A stretch of 64,000 bases of DNA from Gymnogyps californianus. Taxonomy: Eukaryota > Chordata > Aves > Accipitriformes > Cathartidae. The stretch is from positions 7,928,503 to 7,992,502 of the forward strand of contig NC_059473.1 of NCBI RefSeq assembly GCF_018139145.2, read 5' to 3'. The notes under the pieces are model-generated. The model made no database searches, was not told where the DNA came from, and saw only the letters and a program-made list of their open reading frames with translations. The position numbers and the translations under genes were made by a program. Shown one piece after another: positions 40,301-52,600 of this stretch. How positions within the stretch are numbered: the first letter of the stretch is position 1; the number at the start of each line of letters is the position of its first letter.

Positions 40301-41515
40301 TTCCTACTCACTCTTTGTTTTGACTACTCTGCTTCTGCAAAGGTTGCACGTTAAAAAAGCACTTTGAGGGGGAGTGTTTTGCAATGGCTTTTTGTTTGGT
40401 GTTTTAGTGCTCTTTGAGTTTAGTCAATTATGGCTTCTAGGTTTTCTTTTGAGAGCTGCTGCTGAGGTAACTCGCCCGTGCTTAAAGTAAAAGAATAGAG
40501 AACAAATGCTGCCATTGTTTCAAGGTAAAATCTGTTTTCTCCCTCTTGACAAGTTTAGGTGGAATTATACCTGATAGGGAGTTGCTGGCACAAAACGTTA
40601 GGCATGTAAAAATATTACTTAAACACTGGATAAAGTTTCAGTAGTTTTGTTTCTTTCCCTTTTAAAACAGTTGTTCGCTCATCTCCCGATTACTAAATTT
40701 GCTCCTCAAAAAATAAGGCTTTAAAAAACGTGAAGCTGTAGGATTGCTTGAATTCTTACAGCTCATGAAAGGAAGAACAGAGTTTGCGATGATAGAATAT
40801 ATTTACTGAACACTTTTCAAGGTGCCTGCCCTGAGTGATATTTGGTCACTTATTAAAAATAAATACAAGCAATCACATATTAATTCTTCTGCGCATTCCT
40901 GTGCTTTGAAGTGATTAAGGAAAAAACTTCAGAAATAACTAGCCATTAGCATCCACGCTTCCTGCTAGAAGGAGACAAAGATGGCCATCTACCAACTGAA
41001 GCCACTTCAAATAACTGCAACGCAAAGTTTGCAAACTCCAGCAATTGCTTTCATTAGTCACCATCGCCTTACATAATATCTTTCAACTTTTAGCTATTGG
41101 TGACAAAGGAAAAATGAAAAAAGAAAAAAAAAAAAAAACCCAAACCCAGAAACACATCTTTTATTTTGTTCTTGCTGTAAAATGTATACACTTTATTTCT
41201 GGAGATTAAAGCTTGCTGCGAGTTTACTACAGAGTTTTTTGCCCACTGGGGGGTGGTACACGCTACAAAAACTGTGCTTTTTAAGAGCCACAAGTCAGAT
41301 GGTTTTTTGCTGCTGTCCAGTTTTCTCTGCTTTAATTACAACAAAGTCTCCTGTTGAGAAAAACAGAGGCAGCCTCCAAAGGAGGGAATTGGGGGGGAAA
41401 AAAAAAATTAAAAAAAAATCACTCAGAGAGTTTACAGAATCTTATTTCTCATGCTGATTGTATTAACCACGGTATTTATCTGGTCGTTCTCCAGTTAAAA
41501 TGAAATAGTATGAAT

Positions 41516-41531
41516 GGGGGGGGGGGGGGGG
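41516..41531 (+). repeat. Run of 16 G
   Basis: Homopolymer G run in the inferred FLRT3 5' intron, followed by a short purine-rich stretch. It is low complexity with no wider context. Confidence 0.9.
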
Positions 41532-43161
41532 AAGAGAGAATTAGCATTTTAAATGTATGCCAAGGGTTGTCACTGTTTCTGGTATATAGGAGGAGCACAG
41601 AAGGCAGGAAAAAATACAGCTTTTAGAAGTGATTAAATGTGAATGGAAAAATAGAAAAGCTTGATAGCAGCATGAATAGAAGGATTAGAATAACCTCAGT
41701 ATATTTTAAGATAATTGGCTTTCTATAAACTCAGGTATACCTTTTGTTTATGAAATATTTGAAAACCGATCTTAAACAGGGCTGTATTGTATGGTTTTGG
41801 AATAAATTAAAGGAAACTTGAGGGTGGTTTTTTTGAGGGAGGGAGGGAAGGGCACTGAAACCTCTTAAGTATGACCTAATGTGTGGCATATATTGACAAG
41901 GAAAACACATACTGATCTTTCTGTTTTATAGCAAATAATTCTTTTCTTTGTACACTTGAATTGACAAATGCATTTTTCACTCTAATTCAAAGAAATGTTC
42001 ATTAAGACGCCATATCCCCAGGCAATAGATGGTGAGCATAACTGACGCTTCTGTCTTTTTGGGCAGTATATTTTAGGCAGGGAAATTGGGGTCAGGATAA
42101 TGAATTGTTTTTTTAAAGTCTGAACATTTTCAGCCTCCTCTTTCTATACTTTTTCTCTGCGTAGAGGATTCACATGGAAATGCAAAACGTGAATCTTCTT
42201 TTTCTAAGTGGCAATAACAAAATGCCTTCAGCTGATGTGCCCTTTCGCCGGAATACGGTTTAATTGTAAAGTAATTCTGTATTTCGGTGTGAATCTGGTG
42301 TACAAAATACTCCGCTGTACTCTGTTAACTGAGCAGAATTGATCCCTTGAAGAAGGGAAGCGACTTGCCTTTCATTCCAAATTAGTAACCCATGGCTAAC
42401 AGCACTCCACGAATTAGTTAATTACATGCACTCGTCGTCGCGTTTGCAACACTCCTCGCAACTTTGACTGGATGCGCCAGGGTTGCGCTCAAACAAACCC
42501 CTTTGCGGTCAGAGAGATTAAAATTTAGGCTACCTCAAAGAGAAGGACTGAGCCAGAAAGGCAGCTGTCTGTGCAAGAGCAGAGCTTTTATTCGCCGAGG
42601 GGGTGATGTTGAAAACTAAGGAGGAATCAAAAAAGCCCCCCCAAAATCAGAAAGCTGTGCCTAGATACTATAAGCTATGGCAGATGCTGCTGCGTTGAGC
42701 GGTGGTACGCTGGGAAATGCAGGGATACTCGGGCTTCGCCTTATCAACTAAGTTGCAGCTCCTAATTGTGTTCGAGGAAAACGGTAAAACAAAAGACTGG
42801 CACATCTAGCAGTCGTGAAACGGTTTTCGGGGGGAGAATAACGTAGAGATGAGGTGTGCAAAGGAAGAAAGTGGATGAAATATTTATTTGCAAGCCATTT
42901 ATAAATGCATTTGCTGTGCTTGTACGGGGGCAGACAATCACTTAATAAACTGAAAACAGCAGAAAAGTTGATTCAAACTAAGCAAGGACCTTTCGAATGC
43001 CAGGAGGATTATCAGCCAGCTTTTCTTCCCAAAGAAAGTGGGGCGGTTTTGAGGAAATTTGGGCCTGTTGCATTTTCTTAACGTATGTGCAACCATTTTG
43101 TTCCCCATCTCCTCGCCCGCAGACTTTGTGCGTGAGGAGCGGCAGCGCTGGGGAGGGTGCA

Positions 43162-43212
43162 CCCCCCCCCTTTTTTTTTTTTTAACATATATATATATAT
43201 ATATATATATAT
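43162..43212. repeat. Compound simple repeat: C9, T13, then (AT)13
   Basis: A 9-base C run (43,162-43,170) is followed by a 13-base T run (43,171-43,183), a short spacer, and an AT dinucleotide array at 43,187-43,212. It lies about 100-150 bp outside the CpG-island core on the intron side and is probably polymorphic in length. Confidence 0.95.
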
Positions 43213-43623
43213 GCAGTAAGGAGGAAGGGGGGGAAGTTTTCAAACCAGGGGAGAAATGCGGGGTACGAGCAGGAACCTTTCTCCCCCCCCGCCCCGTTAG
43301 AACGAGGGGCTGGGGTCCTAGCACACGCGGCGTGTAGGGAGCCGGCCTGGCGGCGTTGCTATGTGGGTCCCTCCGGGCTTCCCTCCGCCCCCGCGGAAGG
43401 CGGTTTTGCGCTCTTTCTCCCGCGGCCGGTGCGACGCTGGCACCGCGCTGCCAGTTGCGGGAGCAGCCGGTTTGCGCCCCAAGTATACGGCGGGTGGGTG
43501 GCCAAAGGCCGGCTGCAGCCGCCGCTGTGCCCGCGGGGGGTGGCCGCCGCGCTCCTCTGCGCCCTGCCGCGCAGCCAGCGGGGCGCTCCCCGCCGCAGCG
43601 CCGTGCCCGCACCCCGCGGCTGA

Positions 43624-43642
43624 GGGGGGGGGGGGGGGGGGG
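43624..43642 (+). repeat. Uninterrupted run of 19 G inside the FLRT3 CpG island
   Basis: Nineteen consecutive G residues on the plus strand, which is the template strand for FLRT3, about 110 nt into the inferred first intron. Such runs can form G-quadruplexes and are prone to length variation and sequencing error, so the exact count is uncertain. Other C or G runs lie nearby (for example 43,693-43,702). Confidence 0.9.
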
Positions 43643-43747
43643 CGTGGGTGCCCAAACTTCCCGCCGCATCCTCTTCCTCCTCTAGCTCCGCACCCCCCCC
43701 CCATACCCCGACCCGCGCAACTCCTGCGGAGAAAGCGCTTATCCCGC

Positions 43748-43756
43748 ACTTACCTG
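43748..43756 (-). other. FLRT3: Splice donor of the putative FLRT3 first noncoding exon
   Basis: The plus-strand bases ACTTACCTG read CAG|GTAAGT on the minus strand, a full match to the vertebrate donor consensus, with the last exon base at 43,754. It lies inside the CpG island, on the FLRT3 strand, upstream of the coding exon and downstream of the GC-box cluster, as expected for exon 1. The transcription start should lie between the donor and roughly 43,960; I cannot place it exactly. Confidence 0.75.
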
Positions 43757-43955
43757 CGGAGCGCGGAAAGGGGCGATCCCGGCTACAGCGCGGCCGCCGC
43801 GGTAATTCCACTCATGGCTGGGGACGGGGGACGGGGACGGGCGCGGAGCGGTGCGCGGTGCAGAGCGCCGGGCGCTGCGCTGGCGCGGGGCAGCCGCGGA
43901 GCTCGGCGCGCGCCCTCAAGTCGCGGCGGCAGCGGCGAGCCGCGGGGGCGGTGCC

Positions 43956-43998
43956 AGACGTCAGCGGGGGCGGGGCCGGCGGGAGGGGCGGGGCGGGG
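43956..43998. promoter_or_regulatory. CRE-like site and GC-box (Sp/KLF) cluster in FLRT3 promoter
   Basis: AGACGTCA at 43,956-43,963 matches seven of eight bases of the CREB/ATF palindrome. GC boxes follow at 43,966-43,976 and, overlapping each other, at 43,985-43,993 and 43,990-43,998. They lie about 200-245 nt upstream of the exon-1 donor on the FLRT3 strand, a suitable distance for core-promoter elements. Assignment is by motif only. Confidence 0.5.
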
Positions 43999-44110
43999 CG
44001 CGCGCGGCGCTGTCGCTAGGGGGAGCAGCAGGCGGCGCGATGGCTGGGCTGGGGGCGGGGGAGGGGCGGCGGCGCCTCAGCCCTGTGGAGAGCCGGGGGG
44101 CCCCGCGGCG

Positions 44111-47100
44111 AGGGGGGGTTTCTCGGTTGATTTTTAGGTTTTTTTCCTCCTTTTTTTCCAGCAGAACAGCGGTGGTGCCGCTGCTGGCTGTGCTGGGAGG
44201 GAGGTGGCGCCCCCTCGTCCCTTCAGCGCTGCGAGTTAAACCCCGAGGGACCGTTTTCGGTTCCTTGGTGTCGGTTGGGCTCCCGACGGTGTGGGCAATG
44301 CTGGAAAGTTAACCCCGGCCGCCGCCTTCCCCTTGTTTTTGGCCCAAAGATCAGGGGTGGTTACCAGTTGCACAAGTGCTTTTAGAAGAAAAATATTCAT
44401 AAATCGGTGTTGCTTTCCTCAGCCTCTGAAAACAAATGGCCGTGAGCGTCGTCGCTCCTCTGGCGTCATCCTCCAAAAGCAACGGCCAAGCTGTAACGCC
44501 TTGCTTGAGGCGTCGCAGGCGACGGCGGCGGCTTCGGGAGGTTTAAGGGTTTTCTCGAGGTATTAGTGCTTAATGCCGTTTAAAATCAGCAAGTGGATAA
44601 GAGTTGCCTGTTTTCTGTGCTCCACCCGGGACGGCGTTCGCTTGGAGATATCTTATCGTGCCTGGCGAGACTGAGATTGAGGACGAGTGAGAACCAGCTG
44701 GTCTGCAGTCTTCAGAGATTTTTCATTGGAAAACAAACTTTCTACTCTTCTACAAAACTAAAAACTTAGGGTAGTCGCAGGACAAGCTAGAAAATATATT
44801 CCCTAGATGTTTTTTCATAAAACCTAGTTTCCTTTTACTCGTAGCTTACTAACTCACACAAGTAGCGTTGGATTTGGCAGATGCAGTTGACATCCACTGT
44901 TGTTTTTTTAAAGTTTTCCATCAAAGTGGGGATTTCTTTCAAGGCAGACAGCCGCTACCTTCATGAGTATCCTGTTTGCTTCGTTAGCGGTGCATAGGTG
45001 ATCTTGGCCACCTCCTGCAGCGTTTTGACTACACGCGTTCGCCAGCACAAGGAGCTGGTGTCTGGGGGAAGGCAGGCTCCCAAAAACTGTCTCTGCCGAT
45101 CCCAGTTGTCCTGCAGTTGCACTTTTTGCTGGTATCAGAAGATGGCGAGGCCAAGCTCCGTTAAATTTAAAGAGAGCTGGATTTCTTTAAGGCCTATAGA
45201 AACTGCCAGATAGTTGCACTTTCCGTATAAAGTTTGAATACTTAAATTCCCTTTGCTTACCTTTTGGCAAAAACAGACAAACTAGAAAGTGTCAAACCTC
45301 ATCCTTTCTCAAGAGGAATTTTAATAGATTTTTGAACATCCCTTGATGTATTTGGTATTTAGATGTTTGAAATGTTATATACATGCAGTATTTATTCAAC
45401 TAATTAAAAAAAATTCCTAGATTGATTTTCCTTGACAACGAGGGAAAAGGATTTTTTTCTCTCTATCACTTCAATTCTGGTCTTTCCCCGAGGAGAGTAA
45501 AAACTAATAATAAATTGACTTCAAGTTAAGGTACAATTGTCTGTATTGATAGTCCTGGCAGAGTGAGCTGTGCCCTAATCAGCTCAGTATATACAACTGT
45601 GTTGCATATACGTCTTAATGTATATATAGTGTTATATGCATGCCTCTACGGATACATATGTGCATGTACTATACAAACATAGGTATGCCTGGTATTATAG
45701 CGTGTCTGTGTCTCGTCGTGTGGGACAGAACAGTGGGCTATGGTAATGCAGAAGGCATTTTGAGATGCTGTGAATATCCTGTAGATTTTTTTTTTTAAAC
45801 TGAGATTCTGTGAAGATTATAGCAGCATTTTTCAAAAACATCATGTATTTGGTATTTCTCATGCCTGACTTAGTTGTATTAGTTAACAGATTCTAGCGTT
45901 ATGTTGCTGTGCCATCTTGCTAAGCCTTAATATATATCTGTGGGATATTCATAAAAGATGTATATGATACGCATTCAGCTATCTTTCAGTTTTATTCCAA
46001 GGCTGGCCCAGTGCTTATGGCACCAGTTAGAAATTACAGTAAATATTCCTGGAGAATTCTAAAGGGCATGTGAGAAATAATTAGATTTTACCAGGTTACA
46101 GCTGCTCTAGAGTACCGAAAGGTCTTTAATATGCTGTTGCAAGCAGATATTTGACTGCATTCTTTTATGTAAACTCCGTAAATATACTTCTTAAGAACAT
46201 GGGTAGCCTTTAAAATACTCTGCACAAAAAAGCTGTTGTACGTGGAGGCCTTGATCATGTTCTCCATCTTCTTAAAATATAGAAAGCCAAGGCCTCTTGA
46301 ATTCTAGGACAATGGAGGAGCTCTGTTAATACTGATGGAGTTACTTGTATGTGGGGAATAAAAATGAACGTGTAACACAGATATATCAAACCCTAGGAAT
46401 ATAATGAGATATTTTAATTTGATTTCTAAGTTAAAATAGTCTTTTACCTGTATTTTGTTTATAGAATTAATTAATGCTCGTGACATGGAGATTAAAGTTC
46501 TTGTCCAACCTATAGGGAAATTGCCTTTTGGAAGACTTGGCAGTCTTCTTAACACTTAATGGGCTGGGAGAGTTTAAAAGGTGGCAGATGGGAAATTCAG
46601 AGTACTTACACTACATAATGTGTTTCAGAGAATTTTAATGCAAGTTTATAACACACACTTGTAAGGTGCTGTTAGGTCAATGTGATAATAATGATGCTTG
46701 TTTGTTTTTGGTTTTGTTTTTTTTTTCCTGAGCACCCTGATGGTATGGTAAGACTCACGGTTCTGGGAACTCCCTCAGCCAAAGGTTGACCTGAATGACT
46801 CTTGCTATGACTCGACAGGCATGTTGGATCTACTTTGTCCTGCTGTAAATCGGGTTCCAGTCATAAACGTTTCTGGGCAGGACATTTATGAAATGTTAAG
46901 AAAGCAAACACATTGACCGGGAAGTGAAATTGAATCTGAGATCACTCATCCTCAGTGCAGAGGAGAGCGAGCTGTCTTCAAGCATCGAAACTGAACCGTT
47001 GCTTCTTTGAGCTTCCCAAGGACGGATTTCTTTTAGATAAAGCTGAGAGTAATAGTTTGATATTCAATGAAATACCCTGAAATGAACGTTAGTGGTTTTT

Positions 47101-49269
47101 AGCTTTAGGCTTTTATCAGGTTATATTGATTTTTCAAAGCAGGCTGTCCCAAATCCAAGCCAGGCATTGGTTGATTTGTAGAGACATCTAAGAAAAGAAA
47201 ACACTATAACATATGAACTTTTGTATGATACGTCCTATAAGGTTTTCTGATATTGACTAAGTACAGTTTCTCAACAAATATGTATTGCAGTTTGTATTAG
47301 AGTTTAATGTTTAAATGATCTGAACCATTTCAAAATTAGAACCCAATTTTGGATACATTCCTTCAGAAATAAATGCCTGTCAAATTCAGCTTTCAGCATT
47401 GTGTATGTACATAGAGTACCTCGTCAAAGTTGGTGCGGGAGCTCTGTATCAAATGCAACAAAAATGAGAATGTAATCATGCAAGACAGTCCACAGTACAG
47501 CTAAAAAGGTATGAAGAGTCTAAAGCCAAATACTTGTTTAAAATTAGGTGGGCTCAGGAACGCTTCTTTTTTTTCCCCGGACAGAGGAATGTTTGAGAGG
47601 TAATAGTTGTAATTGTGATTATTCTTTTGTTCTGTCTGTAAGGGCCAGGAGATTAGACCACTGCACCTGTGTTTTCTGCCATTCCTCTCCCTTCTCTCCG
47701 CTCTCTCTCCCTGTTCTTCTTTCCAACTCTCCTAAACAGCCCCAGGGAAAAGCCCTGTCAACTCAGAAACACCCCTGATGCAACCACATCTCTATTTTTC
47801 CTAAGGCAAATAAACAGTTTTGCTTATCAGATCATGTGCTATTGATAGCAAAATTAAGTAACTTAATAGAGTACTTGAAATTGCAAAGCCTATGAGTAAG
47901 GTATTTGTTTTTTTTTATTTACGGAACATACAGAAATGGATAAAGAAAGCTGGCTGGGTAAAGCCCATACCAAGAAAGTTTGCTCCTAATGCTTAAGGCC
48001 GATTGCTTTTTGTATTTAGAAGGCAATTTCCTCTGTTTGTTAGTTGTCAAACCGTGAAGCCACCACGACAAAGTTTTTAGGGGAAACAGAGCTAACTCCT
48101 TCACAGCCATGAAGAACATGGAGTTTTTGCTTGCAAACTTGACAAAGTAAGCAATACGCTTTCTGTACGCTTGACGTGGCTTTAAAAGTTTGTTAAAGGA
48201 AGAAAAAATAGCATTCCCCGAAAACAACCTTGAAAACTTAGAGATTGTTGGTAATGTCTACTATGTGCGAGGAAGAATCCTGTAGAGGACAAAACTGCTG
48301 TTCTTCCCTGAGGGTATTTCTTGTATTTGCAGATTCAGGTTTTTATGGATGCGGCCTATACTAAGCCGAACAAAGCGGTAAATGCATTTTTACGCCTGCC
48401 TCTATGTAAGGGCTCTCAGTAGTAGAGAAATACTTTAAAAAAAAAAAAAAAATTAAACCTCCTGAAATGGCAAAAAAAAAAAAAAGAAAAATTCTAGTGC
48501 AGTTTTGGTCTTGGACTCTTTTTCTTGGAGCTTTAATTGCTGCTTATGTGACAGCTGCCCGAAGTTAGCCTTCAACGATAGAGAGATATGCAAGGCAGTA
48601 GTGATTTGTGGCTTGCTAAGAAGGGCTTGGGATGGATGACTCCCTTCTGTCTGTGTTCCTGTTCCTGTTTTGCCTGTTGGTGTTTGTGAACGCTTTGCTG
48701 CTCATGCTGTTGACTGTTTAGATACCAAGCAGGCATCCGTTTGGTGAAAATTCCTGTTTCTTGTTGGATTCTTTGGGTCTAGCAGGTGTATATCCATTTG
48801 AAGATTAAATCTGCTTTCTCCATTACTCGAGGAATTGGGCAGTATTCAGGCGACTTTTTGGATGAAAAATCTGGGTGCTGGAAGTTAAATAACAAAATAC
48901 AAAACCGTTACCGTAAGCGCACTTAGATTACAAGTTATCTTGAAGTAGTTACCTAGATGTGAGGATTATTTGATGGAGTGTGATTTCACTTTGCAAAATT
49001 AAGACCAGTTCTCACATTAAATATCTTGACTCAAAATGAGATTCTCTCAGACAAAGAAATATTTTCATGGAGGAGTTAATGTTCCCTTGGTGATATTTTT
49101 TTATGGTGGAATTTCCCCTCTTCTGAGGTAGAAGTTTAAACAATGCGTGTAGCTAAAAGACCAGTTATATTTCCATATGCAGTTTTCATAAATCTTAGTT
49201 CTTCATAGCTATGTACCGAAAGCTTGACATTCACGTTCTTTCTCACAAGTTTGTTTTCAGGCCACCAAA
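44111..49269. other. CpG-island shoulder, then AT-rich noncoding DNA
   Basis: CpG density falls off from 44,111 to about 44,540, with a last small CpG patch at 44,435-44,535. Beyond this I see only short open frames. TA/CA-rich low-complexity DNA lies at 45,590-45,670 and a second pyrimidine-rich patch at 47,680-47,740. No exon or RNA gene is recognised. Confidence 0.6.
48437..48485. repeat. Two adjacent poly(A) runs (16 A and 14 A)
   Basis: A runs at 48,437-48,452 and 48,472-48,485, separated by about 19 bp. They look like low-complexity DNA or the eroded tail of a retroposed sequence; no source element is recognisable upstream. Confidence 0.8.
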
Positions 49270-49610
49270 ATGGTTCTTCTCCTGGTCCTTTCTCTTTGTT
49301 TTGTTTTACTTCCTGATAGCCCCAGAGTTTTTGCTGCCTCTCTCTTTCTTCTCACCACTGTCAGCCTCTCTCTGCCAGGCTTTCTGCATATGCCCTGCCT
49401 CTTACCCACCTCCTCTCCTCCTGCAGTGCCCAATAGCTGTTCTTCTGCACATCAAACCCACACAGGAGCGTTTACATTCCAGCTCTTTGTGCATTGATCT
49501 TCTGCCGTGAGAAGCTGCTTCTGCTGAACTCTCTTCTCTCCCTCCTTGTCCTTCTCCTTTGGCCCCCTTTTACATGTTCAAGAGTTTCCTATTTTCTTTC
49601 CTTCTCCTAT
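49270..49610 (+). other. Long pyrimidine-rich stretch with a strong acceptor-like site
   Basis: About 340 bp are dominated by C and T on the plus strand, including several CTCTCT and CTTCTC runs. Within it a C/T tract ends CTGCAG at 49,421-49,426, which would make a good plus-strand splice acceptor. No convincing donor or conserved open frame follows, so I do not call an exon. Such a tract in an intron could bind PTB-type proteins or simply be strand-asymmetric low-complexity DNA. Confidence 0.5.
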
Positions 49611-52600
49611 TGGTTCTAGATTAGCTGAGCCGTTTCACATAGGTCTAGGCTTGTAAAATTACAGTGGCCAAGTTCTGTGCAGTTCTATAATGTATTAGTT
49701 ACCCAATTTGAATATTTAGCATTCTTTGTAAAGTGAAAGCAGTTGCGTGGATATAGTGCTGCTGAAGGCTTGAGGTGGTGATCTGTTATCTCTAAAAAAA
49801 AGTACACCCTCTGCTTTGCATGCAAATCAAATCAAAGCATCAGCATGCTATTTTGGCCAAATGCACCACCCTAGTTTGCTTTGCTTGCGTCTAGTCTGTG
49901 TTAACATCTAGCAATAAGCTGGAGTCTGTGCATTTGCTGATTTGCTTGTGTAATACCTGGTTTTGAAATTACGAAAGGCTATGTGCCAGTGTTGAATATA
50001 TGAATAACTCAAAAGTGTTTATTCTCAGGAAGGACTAAGTTTACATTGTCTGAACAGATTTGTTTAGTCGTAAGTAGGGGTGATTATTCTGTCTTTGTCT
50101 GTTCAGCAAGAGGGGGCGTTTTAGAAATGGCTTTGCACGACAGCAGTTAATGCCGTTGGCAGAAAGTTACAAGTTGGTATGGTGATTAAAAATGAGTTAG
50201 CAGGAATTTTGAAATTTCCCTGGCCATGAGGAGTATAGTTACATTTGATGAGATTCTGACTCAGAAAGAGTAAAACTTTATCTCAGTTGAGAAGACAAGC
50301 CGCTCTTGTACGAGAACCAACTCCACCAGCACCATCTGCGTGAGTCAGTGTGGAAGCTGGCTTCTCTTCAACATCTGCTGGCTGAATGTACTGTGGAAAG
50401 CTCCTCGAAGCTAAATAGAAAAAAAAGTAGTTGTAAGGCATATGTGTATTCTTTCACGTTTGCTTTTCCTAGTTATACATTATTAATCCTAATTTTACTT
50501 TTTACCAGTGAAACTTTCTCTAGAATTTACCTGGAATGTAATGTAAAGGAGATCTCATTGACAAAGCGCTGGCATGCTCGGTGGAGGCGTACTATTTCCT
50601 TCGAGCCTCAGAAGCACATGCATGTTGGAGGGTTTCCTGGGTATTCTAGAGCCATCCCTCTTCAGTTTTCACCTGTGTCCCAGTTGCAACACCTGGAGAG
50701 AATGACCAGGAACACTGATGAGCAGAGAGAAGCTCTCCCCCGTCAGGTGCCTGCCCAGGGCTTGCTGGCAAGCAGGGAAGTGAGGAGAAGGTCTGAGATC
50801 TGGGAATTACTTTGAACAGGTGATGGGCACGCATTATTTAGTTGGTATGCGTTGCTGCTACTGAGGATATGAAGTTCCTTGAAATGGTGAGAGGCTGAGG
50901 TTGCATGGGAAACGGGATCTCAAAGTCATTTCACGCTTAGTATCTGGAGCAGTATTCTACATTTTTTCTTCTTCCTTAATCCGTCTTTAATCTCCTTCTT
51001 CAAAGTTTTTGTTCTTTGCCCTTTTGTGAACACGCGCTAATTGCTGCTGCCAGTCCCAAGGCCTTGGGGGAAATGTTGGGAATCCTGAAGAGAAGCAACC
51101 TGTAGAAACCCAGAAGAGACCTTCAGCTCTGTGACTCAGGAAAACAAAGGCATTTTGGTTGAGCTCAGGTTGGATGTAGCCATGTATGATGTGTGGCATG
51201 CAAGACAGATATCTTGTCTGAGATGGTGGCAGCAGTGGCTTTGTTACTGAAGAACAGAGTCTTTCTGATTCTGGATGGTTCGGAGAAGTAGAAGATTGCA
51301 GAATGCAGGATGGAAATTTTGAGGTGCAGCAGCTGTGCATGTGCTGAACACTTTCATCAAGGTCTTGTATTTTATCTGAATTCTTTGTTTTTCCTCTCAC
51401 CTTAAAAGTAAGAAAAACAAACGCATCCTGGCTTTCACATGCATAGTAGAGCATGTTTGTGTCTCCCCTAAGAGTGGTCTGCACTATAGTAGCTTTGTAT
51501 CAAATTCATTGATGGAGAAAAAAGATTTTCAAAGCTGCTTCACAGTCACTCTCCCACCTGCTTCTCCACCCTAAATCCCACAACTCTCCACTGAAGGCTT
51601 GTGGCATCGAGGCCAGAGGGTTCATCTTCATTCCCTTTGGAGAGGAGTTGGAGAGAAGGTCAAAGGCAGGCCTAGGTCTGCCAAGCCAGCAGGTAAAGCG
51701 AAAAGCCTGTAGTACAGTCATTGCGGTATAAGTGATGCCATGGAATAGAGAGATCAGTGATATACACTCTTAGGTGGTTTGGCTTTTCATTTCTTTGCTT
51801 GGTAGTCTGGACAGGTTATAAAGCCAGAATATCAATCAATTTCTCGTTTTCAGGTATTATGACAAAACTTGTAGGTGCAAAACTCAGTTTTGCACATTGC
51901 TATGAAAGCAAAAACTACTTGGTGGTGCGACAGGGCTAGTTGGACCTACGATCTGAATCAAATATGACATGTCTGCGGTCCTAATTGAAGCATTAATTTA
52001 TCTATTGCCAGATAAGCAGGCTTTCAGATACCATAACGTGTGAGAAATATTTAATTTCCACTTATTAACAAAAAAAAAGAAACCTTCATTTGAATGAGAG
52101 AAACAGACCAAGTCCCCTAATTAAAATTGGAGTAGTTCTTGACCTTAACAATGGTTCTTTAAAATCATGCATTTCTGAAACCACCAGCAGTGCGTGAACT
52201 AGCACATTATTTATAGTTGTTGTTCACCTGATTCATATCTCAGTATGTCTTTGGATAGATTAAAAAACACACAAGATGCTTGTTACAATAGCAACATAGT
52301 TTTATACATAAAACTTCAAACCTTTTACAAATAAAATGACCATAGTATCTCGTGAGATACAAAGTATGATTTTTGGAAGTAATGCTTGAAACGTTTGCTT
52401 TTGTAGTTTTAAAGCACTAAAACCAGAAGTTTGCCTTGCAAATGCCAGCAGATGCAACACCCAAACTCCAAGAGAAGCTCAGGAGGAGCTGTTAACAGCT
52501 ACACTGGGAAATTACCTTTATATTTAAATATGAACACATCTAAAAATAACCCCAATGAGAAACGAAAACTCTATTTGTTGTTAGCTTGCCTAGCATTTGT

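Larger units (their letters stand above)
34374..43753 (-). other. FLRT3: FLRT3 5'-UTR intron (inferred, about 9.4 kb)
   Basis: This is the interval between the consensus donor in the CpG island and the acceptor just before the coding exon. I see no long open frame on either strand and no recognisable repeat family. It contains A/T-rich DNA, several homopolymer runs (a 16-G run at 41,516-41,531, A runs near 41,124-41,138) and an AT microsatellite at its 5' end. An additional small noncoding exon, as exists in some vertebrate FLRT3 transcripts, could lie here; I could not identify it. Confidence 0.6.
43320..44110 (-). promoter_or_regulatory. FLRT3: CpG island, FLRT3 promoter region
   Basis: This is the only large GC- and CpG-dense block in the window, in sharp contrast to the AT-rich flanks; a weaker CpG shoulder continues to about 44,540. 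It contains the minus-strand donor at 43,748-43,753 and several GC boxes, and has no TATA box in the expected place, the usual form of a CpG-island promoter for a developmental gene. Long open frames on both strands here are a by-product of high GC, which makes stop codons rare. Bidirectional initiation is possible but nothing specific shows it. Confidence 0.8.

Noticed and set aside
42938..43669. 243-codon minus-strand open frame at the edge of the CpG island
   Set aside because: It runs through the C9/T13/(AT)13 simple repeat, encoding Ile-Tyr and Lys runs, and through the G19 run. This is a composition artefact in the FLRT3 intron.
43361..44137. 258-codon plus-strand open frame and other long frames across the CpG island on both strands
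   Set aside because: All lie in very GC-rich DNA where stop codons are rare. The translations are Ala/Gly/Pro/Arg-rich with long Gly or Pro runs from G homopolymers, with no domain, and several strands and frames are open at once.
50306..50815. 169-codon plus-strand open frame
   Set aside because: No recognised domain, and a frame of this length is close to chance expectation for 64 kb on two strands. Lys/Ser-rich, hydrophobic and Arg-rich parts follow without the pattern of a known fold.
50987..51484. 165-codon minus-strand open frame with a repeated AFVFL peptide
   Set aside because: The repeat is only five residues, there is no domain match, and the length is near chance expectation.
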